Program-made: the position numbers and the translations under genes
The notes under the pieces: generated by a model
Seen by the model: the letters and a program-made list of their open reading frames with translations, nothing else
Told to the model about the DNA's origin: nothing
The model's database searches: none
Shown: positions 4,358-7,997 of the stretch, in pieces
Position numbering within the stretch: position 1 is the first letter of the stretch
Layout: the number at the start of each line of letters is the position of its first letter
NCBI GenBank assembly: GCA_900555525.1
Contig: USLP01000050.1
Coordinates: forward strand, 1-7,997
DNA length: 7,997 bases
Direction: 5' to 3'
Origin: an uncultured Eubacteriales bacterium
GTDB lineage: Bacteria; Bacillota; Clostridia; UMGS1840

Positions 4358-4860
4358 ACTGTTTTCTTTCTTGTTTTTAGTATTCCCAACGGTATTTAGC
4401 CGTGGAAGGGAAAGTGATTTCAAGGCTTAGTTGCCTCGGGGTAAAATTTATAAACGCCTTATCCGAGCGTCTTCGGTTTTGTCCAAAAATAAACCGTTTT
4501 GCGGTTCGTTTTGTTTTTGTTGCCGCTTCCTAAAATATATTTATCCGCAGGGCTAATTACCTTTTGCGGAATCAACAACGCCGCGTTCGTTTTTCCCAAA
4601 ACGCAGTTCTTTGGAAGCCGCAACCCAAAAACACAGAGTTCCAACCTGTTGGTTTCTGCCTGCTTGCATTACCCGAACTACCCAATTTATCTGGTAATGT
4701 AAGTTTCTATTAGCGAGCAATTTGCAGCTTGATTTTGCGGTAAAAATCAACACAAGGTGCCCTTAAAATAAGGGTTTGCGGGCTGGGAAAAGAAAATTAC
4801 CCAAAATTTCCCGACCACCCTGTGAATTGGGCAACGAAAGTGGCAAAGAAAGTTCACAAT
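4358..4860. other. 500-bp intergenic region with tandem hairpins, no convincing gene
   Basis: Divergent spacer between the pilin and the tyrosine recombinase. Short open frames exist on both strands, but none has an SD, a known motif or a good start. Visible structure: alternating CGGTTT (4474-4479), AAACCG and CGGTT segments near 4474-4506 that could pair in two ways, a perfect 8-bp stem TTGATTTT/AAAATCAA (4729-4750), and a 6-bp stem CCCTTA/TAAGGG (4760-4774). The last two sit about 90-130 bp before the recombinase start and could be promoter-region dyads or recombinase arm sites. TTGAAA followed by TAAATA upstream of the pilin is a weak promoter candidate. Confidence 0.4.
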
Positions 4861-6414
4861 ATGAAAAATTATATTATAAATAAAATGCTTGCCGAAGAGT
4901 CGGCAGGAAAGAAACTCGGGTTTAGTGACCTTCTGAACAAAAACGGAGGCAGCAAAACCCTAATAAGCGTGGACGGCAAAGTTTCCGTCTATTTTGAGAA
5001 GCGAACTGGAGACGATGTTCGTTTTATTTGCAGGATTATCCGAAAGGGGCCGCAAGATATCATAAAGAAATCAAAATCGCTGAATTTAATCGTGACGGAA
5101 GTAAAAAAATACTTTCCCACTTTTCCCGATTTTGAAAAACCAAAAGATATACCTTTTGTGCCTGAGGGAATGGATATTAATTCATTCTTCAGGTTGGAAT
5201 ACATAGCGAGAATCTATAATGTTACCTCTCAAGAGCTATGCGATTGGGTATTGGAACATTATATTCCCCCTGCGAAGCTTTCCAATACTCCAATTGAAGA
5301 GTTTATGGAAGTCTACAAAAGGGACGGGTTGACTAGAGGTTTAAGACCCGACTCACTTAAAAACGCAGTCTTTCAATTTAGAGAGTATTGTAAATATGAA
5401 AAGATAAAGACCCCAAAAGACATTTCGACCAAAAATCTGGATGACTTTTATAATCACAAGAAACACGGAGGTTTGGCATATAAAAAGCGGATTAATCCGA
5501 TTTTGAATTTTATGGTAAAAAACAAATATCTGGCAAAAAATCCCAATGAGGAAACACGAATTACCATAAGTCCGCCTCCACGCTCCAATTCGGCTTTTAT
5601 CCTTCGGGTCGATGCCGCCAACGCATTAATGCGCTATGCCGAATCGGAGAGCAATCCGCGGGTTAGGGCGGTATTTGCGTTGATGTTGTTTGCCGGAGTT
5701 CGCCCGCAAGAAGTAAATTATAAAAAATTCGGGAAAAAGTATTCGGATTTGAACAATGGGCGTTCTGATACAGAATCAATGCGCTGGAAAGACATTGATG
5801 TGGAACAGCGTATTATCACCATTAGAGGAGGCGTCTCTAAGAATTATAGAACAAATACATCCATAGTCGGTTTACCCGACAACTTTTGGGCATGGATAGA
5901 AGTCGTTCCCGAAAGAGTGCGAAAGGCAAATGAAGGGAACAATCGAATAGGATTCAGCACTGCCGTATTGCAAAAATACAGGAAAAAGGCAGCCGCATTT
6001 TTGACAAAATACGTGTTAAGTGATTCTCAAAGGGACAAAAACCTGAGAAAAACTTGCAAGTTGGAATCGGACATAATGCGGCATTCATTCTGCACATATG
6101 GTTCCCATTATTCGAAAATCGGGCCGCATAATGTTCTGAAAATTGCCAGACACTCCGCAGCAGTTGACAATAAGTATTATCAAGGTGTTATCGTGAAAAA
6201 GGAGGAAGCTGAAAACTACTTCAACATCTATCCGTCTACTTACACGGGCGAAAATGCCTACCGCCCGCCGTTGGAGTCTCAGGAAGCTGTTTTGGCGGAA
6301 AAGATAACTCAGGATATTTTGAAAGACCCCAAAATTGCTGCGACCGAAATTGCGGATATGAATTGCGACTTGTCCGACGAAGAACTTGCTTGCGAATTCA
6401 CAAATATGGCGTAG
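4861..6414 (+). CDS. Tyrosine recombinase (phage-integrase family)
   Basis: A 517-residue tyrosine recombinase that would cut and rejoin DNA through a 3' phosphotyrosine link. An unusual N-terminal part (about 1-125) precedes a core-binding helical domain (about 140-230, including LTRGLRPDSLKNAVFQF) and the catalytic domain. Catalytic residues on the ATG-4861 numbering: Arg281 (FAGVRPQE), the box II motif SDIMRHSF with Arg407, His431 (ARHSAAVD) and Tyr440 (KYYQG). The usual box II His is Asp. I prefer ATG 4861 (AAAGAAAG upstream, weak SD) to the in-frame GTG at 4822, which lacks an SD. It is a relative of the recombinase at 7097-7997 (shared RGLR, GVRPQE, LRHSF/MRHSF, FF-I-PS blocks) but is visibly more AT-rich, suggesting a separate origin. 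It ends at a bidirectional terminator. Integrase, invertase or resolvase use cannot be told from sequence. Confidence 0.9.
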   Translation: MKNYIINKMLAEESAGKKLGFSDLLNKNGGSKTLISVDGKVSVYFEKRTGDDVRFICRIIRKGPQDIIKKSKSLNLIVTEVKKYFPTFPDFEKPKDIPFVPEGMDINSFFRLEYIARIYNVTSQELCDWVLEHYIPPAKLSNTPIEEFMEVYKRDGLTRGLRPDSLKNAVFQFREYCKYEKIKTPKDISTKNLDDFYNHKKHGGLAYKKRINPILNFMVKNKYLAKNPNEETRITISPPPRSNSAFILRVDAANALMRYAESESNPRVRAVFALMLFAGVRPQEVNYKKFGKKYSDLNNGRSDTESMRWKDIDVEQRIITIRGGVSKNYRTNTSIVGLPDNFWAWIEVVPERVRKANEGNNRIGFSTAVLQKYRKKAAAFLTKYVLSDSQRDKNLRKTCKLESDIMRHSFCTYGSHYSKIGPHNVLKIARHSAAVDNKYYQGVIVKKEEAENYFNIYPSTYTGENAYRPPLESQEAVLAEKITQDILKDPKIAATEIADMNCDLSDEELACEFTNMA

Positions 6415-6446
6415 TTTTGGCGTGTTGCACAACGGTAAAAAACAAA

Positions 6447-6473
6447 AGGCGAACGGTTGTTCGCCTCTTTTTT
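6447..6473. terminator. Bidirectional intrinsic terminator between recombinase and HTH gene
   Basis: AGGCGAAC (6447-6454) and GTTCGCCT (6459-6466) form a perfect 8-bp stem with a GGTT loop. T6 (6468-6473) follows on the plus strand, for the tyrosine recombinase ending at 6414. The A-rich left flank gives TTTTGTTTTTT on the minus strand, serving the HTH gene that stops at 6489. Confidence 0.87.
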
Positions 6474-6488
6474 ATTACAAGTGAGCGT

Positions 6489-6818
6489 TCAGCAGACGGG
6501 GTAGACTTTGTTTTTTCTGAATGCGCCCTGCTGTCGGAGGGTGCGGAATTCAAGCAGGCGTTTGCGACTGTATCCGCGCGAGTATTTTCCTGCTGGGCGT
6601 ATTTCGGGGCAGATTTCCGCATATTTTTTTAGTGTCGCGTGGGAGATGTTGCCGAGCAAACGGCAAGCCGCATCGGAGTCAATAATGTCCTCCTCCTGAA
6701 TCCTTACGCCCACAATCCTTGCGAAATCGGTCACGAGCTGTTTTGCAAAATCGCCGTTTTTGAGGGCGTCAACAATTGCATTTATGTCTGCCTGTGTGAG
6801 AGTGCGTTTTTCGTTCAT
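6489..6818 (-). CDS. Small HTH DNA-binding protein, second copy of the excisionase-like family
   Basis: A 109-residue protein from the ATG at 6818. A TTG two codons earlier is possible but neither has a good SD. The N-terminal part is helical (LTQADINAIVDALKNGDFAK). A winged-HTH-like region covers about 45-95: DIIDSDAACRLLGNISHATL, then KKYAEICPEIRPAGKYSRGY and a final basic helix. The last part aligns by eye with the HTH protein at 3490-3810 (ILG-VSRKTL versus LLGNISHATL; GGRYNRHF versus AGKYSRGY). It is therefore a paralogue and probably a directionality factor or regulator for a linked tyrosine recombinase. It lies on the same strand as, and downstream of, the truncated recombinase at 7097-7997, with a small opposite-strand unit between them. 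It shares a terminator with the recombinase on its other side. Confidence 0.78.
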   Translation of the reverse strand: MNEKRTLTQADINAIVDALKNGDFAKQLVTDFARIVGVRIQEEDIIDSDAACRLLGNISHATLKKYAEICPEIRPAGKYSRGYSRKRLLEFRTLRQQGAFRKNKVYPVC

Positions 6819-6857
6819 ACCCAAATTTTAGGAATATGAAAGAAAAAATTTTGCCGC

Positions 6858-6886
6858 TTGACATTATTCTTGGCGCGATGTTTCAT
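6858..6886 (+). promoter_or_regulatory. Sigma70-like promoter for a very short transcript
   Basis: A perfect TTGACA (6858-6863) is followed after 17 bp by TTTCAT (6881-6886, four of six consensus bases). Transcription would begin near 6893, and an SD (AAAGGAG, 6903-6909) and ATG (6916) follow at once. The intrinsic terminator at 7030-7064 would close an RNA of about 170 nt. Confidence 0.5.
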
Positions 6887-6915
6887 ACCGCCCGAAAATC
6901 CGAAAGGAGAATACC

Positions 6916-7046
6916 ATGACGGAAAAACAACGGAAGAAAAAAGCTATAATCGTGCTTCGGTCAAGAATTCCGTTTCCACCGACGAAGGTATTCAAAGACC
7001 GAAGAAAAGAAGCTTCAAAGAAAGCATGCAGAGGAAGGCTGAATGA
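6916..7046 (+). CDS. Possible small basic protein, frameshifted; unrecognised
   Basis: ATG 6916 has an excellent SD (AAAGGAG, 6-nt gap) and opens MTEKQRKKK. That frame runs 72 codons to 7134, straight through the terminator and into the facing recombinase, so the terminated mRNA would lack a stop. The -1 frame, entered at the A6 run 6937-6942, reads SYNRASVKNSVSTDEG and then QRPKKRSFKESMQRKAE, and stops at 7044-7046 inside the terminator loop, where a real gene would end. The likely product is a very basic peptide of about 42 residues made by a frameshift, or a gene with an indel. It could also be a non-coding RNA. No family is recognised. Confidence 0.35.
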
Positions 7047-7064
7047 ACCTTCCTCTTTTTTTTT
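7030..7064 (+). terminator. Intrinsic terminator of the short transcript
   Basis: AGAGGAAGG (7030-7038) pairs perfectly with CCTTCCTCT (7048-7056) around a 9-base loop, and nine T's follow (7056-7064). It is the strongest terminator in the window on the plus strand. Confidence 0.9.
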
Positions 7065-7096
7065 GCGCCCGCAGTATAGTCAAAGGGGCAACTTTT

Positions 7097-7997
7097 TTAC
7101 GCGGGCTGCTGGGGCAGCTCGGGGTGGACTTTAAGATAAGCGAGGTTGTCCGCAACTTCGCCGCTTAGCCCGAAGTTCAAATCGCCAATCTTCTGCTTGC
7201 GGCGCGGTGGCAATCCGTCGCGTATTGACGGCATAATTGAGAAAAAATCGGCGGAGTCCTGCATTCTAACCATCGCCTTGTAGTGTGTCTTGTAGACTTC
7301 GTAGCCCGACTCTTGTCCGAGAATTTCAACGGTCTTTTCAATCCCCAAATAGTGGTAGCCATATGAGGCGAAACTGTGGCGCAGGACATCGTGCGGAAGC
7401 TTTATCGTAAGCATATTGCGTATTCTGCGGTAGGTGGCATATGAATACGGAAATATTTTGCCCGATTTCGGCAGATACTTTTCAAGCCACGCCCACGCGT
7501 TTTCAGGTGCATCTGAAATTATGCGGAAATTGCCCATCTTGGCAATCGTTTCGGGAATGCGGACGGTTTTTGCCACTAAGTCCACGTTGGAAACTTCAAG
7601 AACCTGTTTGCCGTGCTCGTTTGAGATCTCCTGAGGACGAACCCCGAAAAAAGCCATCAGAACAAATGCCGGTATGAACGATTCGGGGATTTCTCGGAAA
7701 AGCCGCCGCGTTTCGTCAACGGTAAGAATCGGCGGAATTTTGTGCTTTTTACGGCGGCGCGGCACTATTACCTTCGGGAAGAGGTCGGGTGGAACAATAC
7801 GCTTTTCGGCGAGAAACTTGTAGAACGCGCTTGAAATGCGCCTGTTGTGGTCGGGCGTTTTGCCCGAAGATATGAACGCTTCAAGCATATCGGGCGTGAT
7901 TGCCGATACGGGGATTTTTTCTCCGTACATAGCGCAGAGGTTTGCGAGCTTTCCTGTGTAGTAGGCGAGAGTTGAGGAACGCAAACCGCGGTCGTGG
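7097..7997 (-). CDS. Tyrosine recombinase (phage-integrase family), N-terminus outside window
   Basis: The frame is open to the window edge (HDRGLRSSTLAYYTGK at the edge), so the TTG at 7984 is not the true start; about 300 C-terminal residues are visible. The core-binding helices come first (RGLRSSTLAYYTGKLANLC to SAFYKFLAEK). The catalytic domain carries FFGVRPQE (Arg box I), AKMGNFR (likely beta-hairpin Lys), PHDVLRHSFASYGYHY (box II Arg) and ILGQESGYEVYKTHYKAM with the probable nucleophile Tyr. As in the 4861-6414 recombinase, Asp occupies the usual HxxR histidine position. The box III His is replaced by Gln, and spacing to the Tyr is longer than usual. The C-terminus (FFSIMPS, then LSGEVADNL) resembles the tail of the other recombinase. 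Activity is likely but these substitutions leave some doubt. Confidence 0.88.
   Translation of the reverse strand, partial: HDRGLRSSTLAYYTGKLANLCAMYGEKIPVSAITPDMLEAFISSGKTPDHNRRISSAFYKFLAEKRIVPPDLFPKVIVPRRRKKHKIPPILTVDETRRLFREIPESFIPAFVLMAFFGVRPQEISNEHGKQVLEVSNVDLVAKTVRIPETIAKMGNFRIISDAPENAWAWLEKYLPKSGKIFPYSYATYRRIRNMLTIKLPHDVLRHSFASYGYHYLGIEKTVEILGQESGYEVYKTHYKAMVRMQDSADFFSIMPSIRDGLPPRRKQKIGDLNFGLSGEVADNLAYLKVHPELPQQPA

Noticed and set aside
4580..4592. GCGTTCGTTT, similar to the invertase crossover core
   Set aside because: Several GTTCGTTTT-type words occur, some in coding DNA (near 5018), and no inverted partner at a sensible distance was found.
4459..4753. Minus-strand open frames in the spacer before the tyrosine recombinase
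   Set aside because: No SD, no motif, overlapping frames with no preference for either.
1..7997. CRISPR arrays, tRNA or rRNA genes, insertion-sequence transposases
   Set aside because: No regularly spaced repeats, cloverleaf or rRNA-like sequence, or transposase was seen; the repeats present are two or three copies only.

Overview
The window is about 8 kb of accessory DNA from a Gram-negative-type bacterium. It has moderate GC, Shine-Dalgarno (SD) sites before some genes only, and a single-gene type IV pilin-like protein with a GFTLIE prepilin motif. The mix of a stand-alone prepilin, a Bacteroides Mpi-like serine invertase and short HTH/tyrosine-recombinase pairs would fit a gut-type Verrucomicrobiota or Lentisphaerae relative. 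That placement is inference; no rRNA or housekeeping gene is present to settle it.

Left part (1-1875): the promoter-proximal end of a type 1 BREX phage-defence operon runs leftward as brxA, brxB and brxC, with brxC cut by the window edge. Upstream of brxA is an intergenic region holding two inverted copies of AAACGGTCGT (1650-1659 and 1769-1778) around about 110 bp of AT-rich, promoter-like DNA. Immediately beyond it, divergently oriented, lies a small serine recombinase of the DNA-invertase type (1876-2487). Together they look like a self-contained phase switch able to turn BREX expression on and off by promoter inversion. This is the most interesting reading of the window.

Middle (2488-3489): a small unrecognised zinc-ribbon gene (minus strand) lies in a region packed with repeats. 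A perfect 25-bp direct repeat flanks it (2544-2568 and 3275-3299). A third, diverged copy lies in inverted orientation at 3386-3407. The last two copies sit inside a larger 220-bp imperfect inverted repeat whose arms contain C11 and G10 tracts. The gene's probable ATG is followed by an A9 tract that puts the rest of the gene out of frame, and its leader can form two competing stems.

Right part (3490-7997): there are two related small HTH (excisionase-like) genes and two related tyrosine recombinases, the second truncated by the window edge. Between them lie an orphan prepilin-like gene and a very short transcription unit (promoter, SD, short ORF, terminator). Four convincing intrinsic terminators separate these units, so the genes from 3490 onward appear to be transcribed singly. 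Overall the window reads as a BREX defence island edge surrounded by site-specific recombination modules.
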